A DNA stretch of 64,000 bases from Streptomyces sp. STR69 (GTDB lineage: Bacteria; Actinomycetota; Actinomycetes; Streptomycetales; Streptomycetaceae), in assembly GCF_024519455.1 (NCBI RefSeq), contig NZ_JALJRY010000037.1:40668-104667 (forward strand). Reading direction: 5' to 3'. The position numbers and the translations under genes were made by a program. The notes under the pieces were generated by a model that saw nothing but the letters and a program-made list of their open reading frames with translations, searched no databases and was not told where the DNA came from. Within the stretch, counting starts at the first letter, position 1; each line of letters starts with the position of its first letter. Shown here in pieces: positions 39,889-48,790 of the stretch.

Positions 39889-41790
39889 TCACTGCTGCGT
39901 GGCCGGCTCCAGCGCCTCCACCGCCGCCGCGGCGGCCGAGGAGTCGGGGCCGTAGAAGATGTCGATGTCGACCTCCTCGCCGCCCATCGTGAGGGTGTCC
40001 CACGCGCCGCTGAGGACCAGCATGCGCAGGGTGCGGTCCTCCAGGGTCGCGAGGCGTTCGAGGATCGCCTCGTCGTCCGGCATGCCGGGCAGGCGGGGCG
40101 CCAACCTGTCCCGGATCGCTGCCATGCGCGCCAGCAGCGTGGCCGTGTCCGCCTCGCGGTCGGGTTCCTCGGTGATGCCGTCGATACCGTGGTCGATGAT
40201 GTCCTTGATGGCCCAGGTGACGCCCTGGTCGTCGGTGGTGACCATGGCCTTCCAGGCGCGGCTCTTGTGCCGGTACTGGAGCATCGACATGGCGGCCTCG
40301 TGCCGCAGGAAGTCGGCGTCGCGGAAGGGCCGGCCGTTCCAGGCGCTGTTGAGGGAGCGGGCCAGCGAAATGGCGGACGCCAGGCCGCTGTTGAGGCCCC
40401 GGCCGGGCCAGAAGTGGATGGAGTTGGCCGCGTCGCCGAGGAGGAAGCCGTAGGTGCCGGGGGTGTTGACGGTCGGGGGCAGCAACTCGGCGGAGAAGCG
40501 CGGGCGTTGGACCATGTCGAGGCGGAAGCTGGTGACCGCGGACAGGTCCTGGGACTTGACGTCGAAGAGCCGCAGCCCCTCGTGCACCCGCTTCCACAGG
40601 GGCGAGCCCTTGATGAGGGCGGGGAGGAACAGCGTGCCGTGGGTGGCGCACTGGAAGTCGCCGTGCTCGTCGCGGTTCATCAGGCACGGGCGGGAGGCGA
40701 TGCACTCCTCGAAGACGCGGCGGACCGGGTCGATGCCGATGACCTCCGTCAACTCGGCGTCGGTGAGCCGCATGTTGAGGAAGCCCTCGCCGCGCAACGA
40801 GTTGAGCAGGAACCGGTTCTGAGCGACCGTCAGCAGGATCGCCATGGGGTCGGGGAGTTCCGACTTGACGCGCAGACCGAGGACGACGTCCCGCAGGTGG
40901 ACACCGTCGAGGGAGTAGATCGACTCGTCGGCCTTGCCGAAGCGGGCCGCGAAGTGCTCGCGCGTGCGCGACCGGCCGCCGTCACAGATGGCGAGCACGT
41001 GCTGCGAGGCGAGTTCGTCGCGCTGGTCCGCCGGGTCGAACTTGGCGGGGATCAGCCGTATTCGGTCCCGCTTCTCGTTCGCCAGCTCCAGCAGCTTGTC
41101 CTCGATGTAGGCGATCCGCATGTTGCGCGGGTGGTGGTCGCCGATCGAGTCCGGGCCCGACGGCCACATCTCGGTGTAGTTCTCGGGCTCGAAGAGCCGG
41201 TCCTGCACGCACTGCGGCCAGGCGAGGTACTGCCGGCTCTGCACGGTCACCACCTGCTGGCGCCGTACGTTGCCCTCGTCCGCGCTCTTCCAGACGACGG
41301 TACGGCCCTGCCTGCGCCACCGGCCCTCGTAGACGGTGATCTTGACCTGGGCGCCGAGGAAGTGCTCCAGGAGCAGGGCCATGGAGAGGCCGACCGGGCC
41401 GCCGCCGACGACGGTGACCCGCAGCTCCGAGCCGTCGCTCTCCTCCGGGTGGGTCACCGACCGGGGCAGGTTGAGCGCCATGAGGGTCTGCATGGCGTCC
41501 GCGACCTCGAAGCGGAACTCCTGGTCGCCGATGGTGATTTCATCGCCGGGCTGCAGCAGCCGGGACTCCACCTCCTCGCCGTTGACCTGGGTGCCGTTGC
41601 TGCTGCCGAGGTCACTCAGGACGTATCCCGTGTCCTGGTCGAAGACGATCTCCGCGTGGAAGCGGGAGACGCTCGGGCTGGCGATGACGACCGTGTTCCC
41701 CGCGTTGCGTCCGAAGGTGACGCGGGTGTCGACGATCGGGATGCGCTCTCCCGCGAGCAGGCCTTCGCGTCCGACGAGCACCGGTGCCAT
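39889..41790 (-). CDS. FHA domain fused to an FAD-dependent monooxygenase
   Basis: A 633-aa protein. Residues 1-95 form an FHA domain: TFGRNAGNTVV, SVSRFHAEIVFD (SxxH) and SSNGTQVNGEEV give the phosphothreonine-binding loops. A short linker leads to a class A flavoprotein monooxygenase fold: GxGxxG-like VTVVGGGPVGLSMALLLE (about 124-141), the DG motif VLAICDGGRSRTR, and the GD motif FLLGDAANSIHFWPGRGLNSG. It should use FAD and NAD(P)H, with the FHA part binding a phosphorylated protein. GGGAGGG precedes ATG 41790. Neighbours (nat, aminotransferase) are not clearly linked, and no Ser/Thr kinase gene is near. Substrate unknown. Confidence 0.9.
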   Translation of the reverse strand: MAPVLVGREGLLAGERIPIVDTRVTFGRNAGNTVVIASPSVSRFHAEIVFDQDTGYVLSDLGSSNGTQVNGEEVESRLLQPGDEITIGDQEFRFEVADAMQTLMALNLPRSVTHPEESDGSELRVTVVGGGPVGLSMALLLEHFLGAQVKITVYEGRWRRQGRTVVWKSADEGNVRRQQVVTVQSRQYLAWPQCVQDRLFEPENYTEMWPSGPDSIGDHHPRNMRIAYIEDKLLELANEKRDRIRLIPAKFDPADQRDELASQHVLAICDGGRSRTREHFAARFGKADESIYSLDGVHLRDVVLGLRVKSELPDPMAILLTVAQNRFLLNSLRGEGFLNMRLTDAELTEVIGIDPVRRVFEECIASRPCLMNRDEHGDFQCATHGTLFLPALIKGSPLWKRVHEGLRLFDVKSQDLSAVTSFRLDMVQRPRFSAELLPPTVNTPGTYGFLLGDAANSIHFWPGRGLNSGLASAISLARSLNSAWNGRPFRDADFLRHEAAMSMLQYRHKSRAWKAMVTTDDQGVTWAIKDIIDHGIDGITEEPDREADTATLLARMAAIRDRLAPRLPGMPDDEAILERLATLEDRTLRMLVLSGAWDTLTMGGEEVDIDIFYGPDSSAAAAAVEALEPATQQ

Positions 41791-41894
41791 GGCATTCCCT
41801 CCCAGTGGTCAACTCGGCGCGCCTCCAAGGGGATTCGCCCATTCAAGGAACTCCGGCCGCCTTAAGCGCACTACCCCGGGAACGAATCCGCTAG

Positions 41895-43115
41895 TCAGCC
41901 CACCCGGTCCCGCAGCCCCTCCCCCAGCCTCCTGAGCCCCTCCCGGATCTCCTCCGGCGTCTGCGTCACGAAGCACAACCGCATCGTCGACCGGTCGGGC
42001 TCCCCGGCGTAGAAGGGCGCGCCCGGCACATAGGCCACGTTCTGCCGCAGCACCCGTGACACCAGTTCCGTCGTGTCGTACGACTCCGGAAGTCGCGCCC
42101 ACAGGAACATGCCGCCCTCGGGCCGCTCCCAACTCGACCCCTCCGGAAGCGAGTTGGCAAGCCCCCCGAGCATGGCGTCCCGCCGCTCCCGGTACACGGC
42201 GGCCACCCCCGCCACATGCGCGTCGAGGTCGTTGTCCGCCAAGTACCGTGCTGCGGCGAGCTGGTTGACGGTCGGGGTGTGCAGGTCGGCGGCCTGCTTG
42301 GCGACGACACAGGCCCGCAGCAGCGCCCCGGGCGCCCGCAGCCAGCCGAGCCGCAGCCCCGGCGCCATCACCTTGGAGAAGGAGCCGAGCAGCACCGTAC
42401 GGTCCGCCGCGCCCTCGTGAGCCGCGATCCACGGCAACCGCTCGCCCTCGAAGCGGAGTTCGCCGTAGGGGTCGTCCTCCACGATCCACAGCCCGCGCCG
42501 CGCGGCGACGGCGGCGACCGCGGCCCGACGGGCGGCGGGCAGGGTGCGGCCGGTGGGGTTCTGGAAGGTCGGCACGGTGTAGAGCAGCTTGGGCCGCTCC
42601 CGCACCACGAGTTCGTCCAGCGCTTCCGGGTCCAGCCCGTCGGAGTCGCTGGGCACGCCGACGACCCGCGCACCGGCGAACGCGAAGACCTGAAGTGCCG
42701 CCAGATAACAGGGACTTTCGACCAGGACGACGTCCCCCGGCTCCAGCAGCGCGGTCGCCAGCAGCGAGAGCGCCTGCTGCGATCCGGTGGTGACGAGCAG
42801 GTCGTCGGCGTCGGTGGGCAGCCCGCGGACGGAGGTCCGCTCGGCGAGCGCGGCCCGCAGCACCGGCTCGCCCTCGGTCGTCGCGTACTGCAGCGCCGGC
42901 GCGGGCGTCTCGGCGAACACCGCCTGGTAGGCCGCGGCGATACCGGTGGCGTCGAAGAGTTCGGGGGCCGGGAGCCCGCCCGCGAAGTTGATCACCTCGG
43001 GGCGGGCGGTGACGGCGAGGATGTCCCGCACCGGCGAACCGCCGATCGCACGGGCCCGGGCGGCGAGCGGCGGCATGGGGGCAAGGGGGCCAAGGACTGG
43101 CTCGGTCACGGTCAT
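41895..43115 (-). CDS. PLP-dependent class I/II aminotransferase
   Basis: A 406-aa fold-type I enzyme. Features: VINFAGGLPAPELFD near the N-terminus, TTGSQQALSLLATALLEPGD, YTVPTFQNPTGRTLPAARR (the NPTG cofactor region), VEDDPYGELRFEG, and the Schiff-base Lys in LLGSFSKVMAPGLRLGW. This matches the LysN/2-aminoadipate or valine-pyruvate type of MocR-like aminotransferases but without a GntR domain. Start ATG 43115. It transfers an amino group between amino acids and 2-oxo acids; the specific pair is unknown. It may be monocistronic. Confidence 0.93.
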   Translation of the reverse strand: MTVTEPVLGPLAPMPPLAARARAIGGSPVRDILAVTARPEVINFAGGLPAPELFDATGIAAAYQAVFAETPAPALQYATTEGEPVLRAALAERTSVRGLPTDADDLLVTTGSQQALSLLATALLEPGDVVLVESPCYLAALQVFAFAGARVVGVPSDSDGLDPEALDELVVRERPKLLYTVPTFQNPTGRTLPAARRAAVAAVAARRGLWIVEDDPYGELRFEGERLPWIAAHEGAADRTVLLGSFSKVMAPGLRLGWLRAPGALLRACVVAKQAADLHTPTVNQLAAARYLADNDLDAHVAGVAAVYRERRDAMLGGLANSLPEGSSWERPEGGMFLWARLPESYDTTELVSRVLRQNVAYVPGAPFYAGEPDRSTMRLCFVTQTPEEIREGLRRLGEGLRDRVG

Positions 43116-43189
43116 GCTCTCAGCGTAGGAAAGTACCTGGCACCTACAAACACGTTTCCGCGATCCGGACGCCCACCGCTCGACCGGTT

Positions 43190-44092
43190 TCAGGCCTTCG
43201 TGCCGGTCGCCCCGTAGACGTTGATGTCGTCGTCCGTCACATCGTTGATGTCCCGGTAGGTGATCTTCTCGATGTCGTCGAGACTGTCGAAGTACGCCTG
43301 CTCCACGGCCGGCGGGGCCGGTGCCGGGCCGGGGTGCCACCGGTGGGCGGTGACGACACCGGGCTCGTCCAGGGTGACCCCCCGGGCCTCGGTGAAGAAC
43401 CGCTCGACCTCGGCCTTCGTACGGAACACGAAGGTGAACCCCCGCTCCGTGTACGTCCGTTGGACCGCGCGGGTCGGGATCGGGTGGATCTCGTCGGTGA
43501 GGTGGCTGAGCACCAGGTGGCTGCCGGACGGCAGCACGTCCACCAGCTCGCGCACCAGCGGGTACGCCTCCTCGTCCTCGACGAAGTGCAGGATCGCCAC
43601 CAGCAGCAGCGCGATCGGCTCGTTGAAGTCGAGGGTCTTGGCGGCCTGTTCGAGGATGTCGTCCGGGCGGCGCAGGTCGGCGTCGATGTAGTCGGTACGG
43701 CCCTCGTCCGTGCTGGTGAGCAGCGCGCGGGCGTGCGCCAGGACCACCGGGTCGTTGTCGACGTACACGATCCGCGACTCGGGGGCGATGCCCTGGGCGA
43801 TCTGGTGCACGTTCTCCGCGGTGGGCAGCCCGGTGCCGATGTCGAGGAACTGGCGGACACCGTGCTCCTGCGACAGCCGGGTCACCGCGCGGCGCATGAA
43901 GTCGCGGTTGTGCCGGACGTCGAGATAGCCGCGCGGGTTGGCGGCGAGCCCGGCGGCGGCGGCCTCGCGGTCGACCGGGTAGTTGTCCTTGCCGCCGAGG
44001 AAGACGTCGTAGACGCGGGCCGGGTGCGCCTTGGTGGTGTCGATCCTCCTTCTCAGCTCGGCGGGATCTTGGCTGAGGGCGTCGCCGGGCAT
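43190..44092 (-). CDS. SAM-dependent methyltransferase, DUF574 (Methyltransf_19) family
   Basis: A 300-aa paralogue of the protein at 1067-1885. Family signature GGKDNYPVDREAAA (about 33-46), SAM loop FLDIGTGLPTAENVHQIAQG (about 81-100), VYVDNDPVVLAHARAL and DADLRRPD are conserved. Start ATG 44092 has GGGAGA at good spacing, which excludes the longer 311-aa reading. It has a C-terminal acidic extension ending DDDINVYGATGTKA. A 16-bp tandem repeat lies in its promoter. Reaction unknown. Confidence 0.92.
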   Translation of the reverse strand: MPGDALSQDPAELRRRIDTTKAHPARVYDVFLGGKDNYPVDREAAAAGLAANPRGYLDVRHNRDFMRRAVTRLSQEHGVRQFLDIGTGLPTAENVHQIAQGIAPESRIVYVDNDPVVLAHARALLTSTDEGRTDYIDADLRRPDDILEQAAKTLDFNEPIALLLVAILHFVEDEEAYPLVRELVDVLPSGSHLVLSHLTDEIHPIPTRAVQRTYTERGFTFVFRTKAEVERFFTEARGVTLDEPGVVTAHRWHPGPAPAPPAVEQAYFDSLDDIEKITYRDINDVTDDDINVYGATGTKA

Positions 44093-44132
44093 GTGTGTCT
44101 CCCAGGAGAGTGGGTCATGGGCCAACCGGAAC

Positions 44133-44171
44133 GGTGCTCACATGCAGTGGTGCTCAAGTGCAGTGGTCAAC
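44133..44171. repeat. 16-bp tandem repeat in methyltransferase promoter
   Basis: GGTGCTCACATGCAGT (44133-44148) is followed directly by GGTGCTCAAGTGCAGT (44149-44164) and a partial third unit GGTCAAC. It lies about 40 bp upstream of the methyltransferase start and overlaps a -35-like TTGACC read on the minus strand. Confidence 0.7.
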
Positions 44172-44376
44172 AACCTAACTCCCGGCGGGACTTGATGGTG
44201 CCCAAGTGGGAGGAAGGGTCCCGGCGTCCCGTACCGTGCCCGGAAGGGACGGCGTCCCCGCAGGTCAGCGCGGGCGGGACGGTCCGGGCGTCCCGAATCC
44301 TGCGCCAGGCGTAGCGCCCGCGCGGCCCGACCGCCCAAGCTGCAACCCGTACCGCATCGCTCCGACAGGGGGACCC

Positions 44377-44526
44377 ATGCCCGTCCGCACCACCCGCGTC
44401 CGCCTCGTGGCCACCGTGACGGCGGCCGTGCTCGCCGCACTGCTGCTCACGGGCTGCAAGGACGGCATGGGCGTACGCGACGAGGGCCCGTCGGGCACGA
44501 CTCCCACCGCACATTCCCCGCGCTGA
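44377..44526 (+). CDS. Small lipoprotein (49 aa)
   Basis: A short frame starting at ATG 44377 behind GGGGGA. The product has a basic head (MPVRTTRVRLVAT), a hydrophobic stretch and lipobox LLLTGC with Cys near residue 27, followed by only about 22 residues (KDGMGVRDEGPSGTTPTAHSPR). Such very short lipoproteins are common in Streptomyces; function unknown. Confidence 0.78.
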   Translation: MPVRTTRVRLVATVTAAVLAALLLTGCKDGMGVRDEGPSGTTPTAHSPR

Positions 44527-44541
44527 GGGCCGGTGCCGGGG

Positions 44542-44907
44542 TCAGGCGTGCGCCGGGATCCGCTTCGGGCACGGGCCGAACCGGTTCTCGCCCGGCTCGC
44601 TCTCCGTCAGCGTGAAGATCAGCATGACGACGGTCCCGACGAACGGCACGAGCCCGATGAGGGTCCACCACCCCGAGTGATCGGTGTCGTGCAGCCGCCG
44701 GACGGTCACGGAGAGGCCGGGCAGCAGGAGCATCACGCTGAAGACGAACGCGGTGGCGACGAGCGCCGGCGACCTCCCCGAGGCGCCGAACCCGACCAGC
44801 AGGACATAGCCGACGTAGACGACCGCCACGAACACCCAGTACTCCAGGCGCCGCGCACGCCCGCCGAAGTCGGCGTACTTCCGCATCGCCTCCACGAACC
44901 AGTGCAC
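44542..44907 (-). CDS. DUF805 family membrane protein
   Basis: A 121-aa integral membrane protein. The family hallmarks are FGGRARRLEYWVFVAVVYVG (FxGRxxRxEyW), a second and third hydrophobic stretch, VRRLHDTDHSGWWTLIGLVP (RRLHDxxxSGWW) and the C-terminal PGENRFGP. GTG start at 44907. DUF805 members have three or four helices and unknown function. It is encoded 44 bp downstream of hemB on the same strand and could be co-transcribed. Confidence 0.92.
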   Translation of the reverse strand: MHWFVEAMRKYADFGGRARRLEYWVFVAVVYVGYVLLVGFGASGRSPALVATAFVFSVMLLLPGLSVTVRRLHDTDHSGWWTLIGLVPFVGTVVMLIFTLTESEPGENRFGPCPKRIPAHA

Positions 44908-44951
44908 AGCCGCCCCCTGCCCGCCCGGGTGATCCCGCTCTCGCCATTCCC

Positions 44952-45947
44952 TCAGTCGCGCAGCTTAAGGGCTGCCTCGACCGCCCAGTAGGTCAGGATG
45001 TTCCGCGCCCCGGCCCGCTTGATCCCGGTCAGCGTCTCGAAGATCGCCCGGTCCCGGTCCAGCCAGCCCTTCTCGGCGGCGGCCTCGACCATCGAGTACT
45101 CGCCGGAGATCTGATAGGCGACGACCGGCACGTCCGAGACCTCGGCGACCTTGGCCAGGATGTCGAGGTAGGGCCCGGCCGGCTTGACCATCACCATGTC
45201 GGCGCCCTCTTCGAGGTCGAGCGCCAACTCCCGCAGGGACTCACGGGCGTTGGCCGGGTCCTGCTGGTACGTCTTGCGGTCCCCCTTGAGCGAGGACCCG
45301 ACGGCCTCGCGGAACGGACCGTAGAACGCGGACGAGTACTTGGCCGTATAGGCGAGGATCGCGACGTCCTCCCGCCCGATCTGGTCGAGCGCGTCCCGGA
45401 CGACCCCGATCTGCCCGTCCATCATCCCGCTCGGCCCTACGACGTGGGCGCCCGCGTCGGCCTGCACCTGAGCCATCTCGGCGTACCGCTCCAGGGTGGC
45501 GTCGTTGTCGACCCGCCCCTGATCGTCAAGCACCCCGCAGTGCCCGTGATCGGTGGTCTCGTCGAGGCACAGGTCGGACATGACGAGCAGCTCGTCCCCG
45601 ACCTCGGCCCGCACGTCCCGCAGCGCGACCTGGAGAATCCCGTCCGGGTCCGTCCCCGGCGTCCCGAGGGCGTCCTTCTTGCTCTCCTCCGGCACCCCGA
45701 ACAGCATGATCCCGGAGATCCCGGCGGCCACGGCCTCGGCGGCGGCCTTCCGCAGACTGTCCCGCGTGTGCTGCACGACCCCGGGCATGGCCGCGATCGG
45801 CACCGGCTCACTGACCCCCTCCCGCACGAACGCCGGGAGGATGAAGTCGGCCGGGTGCAACCGGGTCTCGGCAACCATCCGCCGCATGACGGGGGTGGTC
45901 CGCAGCCGCCTGGGGCGCGAGCCGGGGAAGGATCCGTACGTCGTCAT
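44952..45947 (-). CDS. hemB: Delta-aminolevulinic acid dehydratase (porphobilinogen synthase)
   Basis: A 331-aa HemB that condenses two 5-aminolevulinate molecules into porphobilinogen, the step between HemA/HemL and HemC. The two active-site lysines are in AILAYTAKYSSAFYGPFR and MVMVKPAGPYLDIL, and AYQISGEYSMV is the substrate-binding strand. The metal-binding loop is SDLCLDETTDHGHCGVL with conserved Cys. ATG 45947 is preceded 7 nt by TAGCGT, suggesting a leaderless message separate from the rex-hem operon. GCAC-TTTC repeats lie further upstream. Confidence 0.97.
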   Translation of the reverse strand: MTTYGSFPGSRPRRLRTTPVMRRMVAETRLHPADFILPAFVREGVSEPVPIAAMPGVVQHTRDSLRKAAAEAVAAGISGIMLFGVPEESKKDALGTPGTDPDGILQVALRDVRAEVGDELLVMSDLCLDETTDHGHCGVLDDQGRVDNDATLERYAEMAQVQADAGAHVVGPSGMMDGQIGVVRDALDQIGREDVAILAYTAKYSSAFYGPFREAVGSSLKGDRKTYQQDPANARESLRELALDLEEGADMVMVKPAGPYLDILAKVAEVSDVPVVAYQISGEYSMVEAAAEKGWLDRDRAIFETLTGIKRAGARNILTYWAVEAALKLRD

Positions 45948-45997
45948 GACATCTACGCTACGCCCGCCCCAGGGGCACCTTTGCCGACGGTGAGTCG

Positions 45998-46030
45998 GTG
46001 CACATTTCGGCGCACTTTCGTGCACTTTTC
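45998..46030. promoter_or_regulatory. Phased GCAC-TTTC repeats upstream of hemB
   Basis: Three units, GCACATTTC (46000), GCACTTTC (46012) and GCACTTTTC (46022), are spaced 10-12 bp apart, 50-85 bp upstream of the hemB start. Helical phasing suggests a protein-binding site. Not a Rex site. Confidence 0.4.
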
Positions 46031-46083
46031 AGCCCACGAGGCCCTTTCGGGGCCGAAGCGGGGGTGTGGGGGCGCAGCGTCCC
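46030..46083 (+). repeat. Dispersed Streptomyces repeat, shortened copy
   Basis: CAGCCC then ACGAGGCCCTTTCGGGGC, CGAAGCGGGGGT and GTGGGGGCGCAGC match the order of elements in the copies at 7949-8021 and 59974-60048, with the CGTCCGGCGTTTGAGG part missing. Confidence 0.55.
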
Positions 46084-46103
46084 ACGGACGCCCGCCCCCA
46101 CAC
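46064..46103 (-). terminator. Compound hairpin terminator after hemD
   Basis: Outer arms GTGTGGGGGCG (46064-46074) and CGCCCCCACAC (46093-46103) enclose an inner perfect stem GCGTCC-CAC-GGACGC (46077-46091). It follows the hemD stop and would end the rex-hemACD transcript. Confidence 0.75.
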
Positions 46104-46124
46104 ACCGCAACATCAAACGCAACC

Positions 46125-47831
46125 TCAGGTCGTACGCCGCCGCCGAGCCCCCGGCCGACGCTCACTGGGCCGCGTAACCGGATCCCCCGCTTCCTCCGCC
46201 GCAGCCCGCCTCCGCAACCCGAAGTTCGCCAACGCCTCGGCCAACTTGTGCACGGACGGCTCCGGCGCCATCACATCCACCCGCAGCCCGTGCTCCTCGG
46301 CCGTCTTCGCCGTAGCGGGTCCGATGCACGCGATCACGGTCACGTTGTGCGGCTTCCCGGCAATCCCCACCAGGTTCCGCACGGTCGACGACGAAGTGAA
46401 GAGAACGGCGTCGAAGCCACCCCCCTTGATCGCCTCGCGCGTATCGGCAGGCGGCGGCGAGGCCCGCACGGTCCGGTAGGCGGTCACATCGTCGACCTCC
46501 CAGCCCAGCTCGATCAGCCCGGCGACAAGCGTCTCCGTGGCGATGTCGGCACGCGGCAGGAACACCCGGTCGATCGGGTCGAAGACGGGGTCGTACGGCG
46601 GCCAGTCCTCCAGCAACCCGGCGGCGGACTGCTCCCCGCTCGGCACCAGATCCGGCTTCACGCCGAAGGCGATCAGCGCCTTGGCGGTCTGCTCGCCCAC
46701 CGCGGCGACCTTGATGCCCGCGAAGGCCCGGGCGTCGAGCCCGTACTCCTCGAACTTCTCACTCACGGCCTTCACCGCGTTGACCGACGTGAAGGCGATC
46801 CACTCGTAGCGGCCCGTCACCAGGCCCTTGACCGCCCGCTCCATCTGCTGGGGCGTGCGCGGCGGTTCGACGGCGATCGTCGGCACCTCGTGCGGGACGG
46901 CGCCGTAGGACCGGAGTTGGTCGGAGAGCGAGGCCGCCTGCTCCTTCGTGCGCGGGACGAGGACCTTCCAGCCGAACAGCGGCTTGGACTCGAACCACGA
47001 CAACTGGTCGCGCTGGGCGGCGGCGGAACGCTCACCGACCACGGCTATCACCGGCCGGCCACCGTCCGGGGACGGCAGCACCTTCGCCTGCTTCAGCGTC
47101 TGCGCGATGGTGCCGAGGGTCGCGGACCAGGTCCGCTGACGAGTGGTCGTACCAGCCACTGTGACGGTCATGGGCGTATCGGGCTTACGACCCGCAGCCA
47201 CCAGCTCACCAGCAGCCGCGGCCACGGAGTCCAGCGAGGTGGACACGACCACCGTGCCGTCCGACGCGCCGACCTCGGTCCAGCAGCGGTCCGAGGCGGT
47301 ACGGGCGTCCACGAAGCGGACGTCCGCGCCCTGCGCGTCCCGCAGCGGGACACCGGCGTACGCGGGCACGCCGACGGCCGCGGCGACACCCGGGACGACC
47401 TCGAAAGGCACACCCGCGGCGACGCAGGCGAGCATTTCCTCGGCGGCGTACGTATCTAGTCCGGGGTCCCCGGACACCGCACGTACGACCCGCCTGCCGC
47501 CCCGCGCGGCCTCCATGACAAGATGTGCCGCATCCCGCACAGCGGGTAGGCCAACGGTTGTTGACACACCGTCAACTACCGTTAGTTGAGGCGTGCCCGT
47601 GCCCGGGAGCGAGCCCGAAGAAGGACTCGGATCCGGGTGCACGACGGCCACGCCCGATCGGGCGTGCGCACGTACGACGTCGAGCACCTCGTGCTCGGCG
47701 ACGAGTACGTCCGCGTTCGCCAGCGCCTCCACGGCGCGCAGTGTGAGCAGTCCCGGATCTCCGGGTCCGGCACCCAGGAAGGTGACGTGCCCGTGTTCCG
47801 GACCGGCGGCGGGAAGAGTGGTGGGGCTCAC
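46125..47831 (-). CDS. hemD: Bifunctional uroporphyrinogen-III C-methyltransferase / uroporphyrinogen-III synthase
   Basis: A 568-aa fusion. The N-terminal ~255 residues are a SUMT/CobA-type SAM-dependent methyltransferase: VTFLGAGPGDPGLLTLRAVEAL (P-x-G-x-GDP-xx-LT) and GVPLRDAQGADVRFVDART in the middle; here some cobA active-site stretches look divergent. The C-terminal ~260 residues are HemD: GWKVLVPRTKEQAASLSDQL, WIAFTSVNAVKAVSEKF and VLFTSSSTVRNLVG. It cyclises hydroxymethylbilane to uroporphyrinogen III and may also feed siroheme/cobalamin precursors. It overlaps hemC by ATGA; last gene of the operon. Confidence 0.94.
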   Translation of the reverse strand: MSPTTLPAAGPEHGHVTFLGAGPGDPGLLTLRAVEALANADVLVAEHEVLDVVRAHARSGVAVVHPDPSPSSGSLPGTGTPQLTVVDGVSTTVGLPAVRDAAHLVMEAARGGRRVVRAVSGDPGLDTYAAEEMLACVAAGVPFEVVPGVAAAVGVPAYAGVPLRDAQGADVRFVDARTASDRCWTEVGASDGTVVVSTSLDSVAAAAGELVAAGRKPDTPMTVTVAGTTTRQRTWSATLGTIAQTLKQAKVLPSPDGGRPVIAVVGERSAAAQRDQLSWFESKPLFGWKVLVPRTKEQAASLSDQLRSYGAVPHEVPTIAVEPPRTPQQMERAVKGLVTGRYEWIAFTSVNAVKAVSEKFEEYGLDARAFAGIKVAAVGEQTAKALIAFGVKPDLVPSGEQSAAGLLEDWPPYDPVFDPIDRVFLPRADIATETLVAGLIELGWEVDDVTAYRTVRASPPPADTREAIKGGGFDAVLFTSSSTVRNLVGIAGKPHNVTVIACIGPATAKTAEEHGLRVDVMAPEPSVHKLAEALANFGLRRRAAAEEAGDPVTRPSERRPGARRRRTT

Positions 47832-48790
47832 TTGGCTTGCTCCCCCATCAGACCGGCCGCGCCCTGGGCGAGCATCTCGGCGGCGAGTTCGCGACCGAGC
47901 GTCAGTGCTTGGTCATGCGTCTCGGGCACGGGACCGGTGGTGGACAGCTGCACCGTACGCGAACCGTCGGTCGTGCCGACTATTCCGCGCAGGCGCATTT
48001 CCTTGACAATCTGCCCGTCGGCCAGAAGGTCGGCCAGCGCGCCCACAGGGGCGGAGCAGCCGGCCTCCAGGGCGGCGAGCAGGGACCTTTCGGCAGTCAC
48101 GGCGATCCGCGTGAACGGATCGTCGAGTTCGCCGAGTGCCGCGATCAAGTCCGCGTTGTCCGCGGCACATTCGATCGCCAGGGCCCCCTGGCCGGGGGCG
48201 GGCAGAACCGTGTCGACCGACAGGAAGTCGGTCACTTCGTCGAGCCGGCCGATCCGGCTCAGTCCGGCGGCGGCCAGGACGACGGCGTCCAGCTCACCGT
48301 CCCGCACAAAGCCGATCCGGGTGTCGACGTTGCCCCGGATCGGGACCGTCTCGATGTCGAGGCCGTGGCCGCGCGCGTACGCGTTCAGCTGGGCCGTGCG
48401 CCGCGGGGAGCCCGTACCGATGCGCGCCCCGCGGGGCAGGTCGGTGAACTTCAGGGCGTCCCGGGCGACGAGTACGTCCCTCGGGTCCTCGCGCTCCGGG
48501 ACGGCGGCGAGCACCAGGCCCTCGGGCTGCGCGGTCGGCAGGTCCTTCAGCGAATGAACCGCGAAGTCGACCTCACCGCCGAGCAGCGCGTCCCGCAGCG
48601 CGGTCACGAAGACTCCCGTACCGCCGATCTGGGCGAGGTGCTCGCGGGAGGTGTCGCCGTAGGTGGTGATCTCGACGAGCTCGACGGGCCGTCCGGTCAC
48701 CTGGCTCACGGCGTCCGCCACCAGCCCGGACTGGGCCAGGGCGAGTCTGCTCCGCCTGGTCCCGAGCCTCAGTGGTGCCTTGCTACTCAT
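47828..48790 (-). CDS. hemC: Porphobilinogen deaminase (hydroxymethylbilane synthase)
   Basis: A 320-aa enzyme that polymerises four porphobilinogen units on a dipyrromethane cofactor. RLGTRRSRLALAQ at the N-terminus, DFAVHSLKDLPT (about 75-86), GTGSPRRTAQL, RGNVDTRIG and the cofactor-anchoring Cys245 in LEAGCSAPVG are all present. It overlaps hemA upstream and hemD downstream by 4 bp each, so the three genes are translationally coupled. Confidence 0.98.
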   Translation of the reverse strand: MSSKAPLRLGTRRSRLALAQSGLVADAVSQVTGRPVELVEITTYGDTSREHLAQIGGTGVFVTALRDALLGGEVDFAVHSLKDLPTAQPEGLVLAAVPEREDPRDVLVARDALKFTDLPRGARIGTGSPRRTAQLNAYARGHGLDIETVPIRGNVDTRIGFVRDGELDAVVLAAAGLSRIGRLDEVTDFLSVDTVLPAPGQGALAIECAADNADLIAALGELDDPFTRIAVTAERSLLAALEAGCSAPVGALADLLADGQIVKEMRLRGIVGTTDGSRTVQLSTTGPVPETHDQALTLGRELAAEMLAQGAAGLMGEQAK

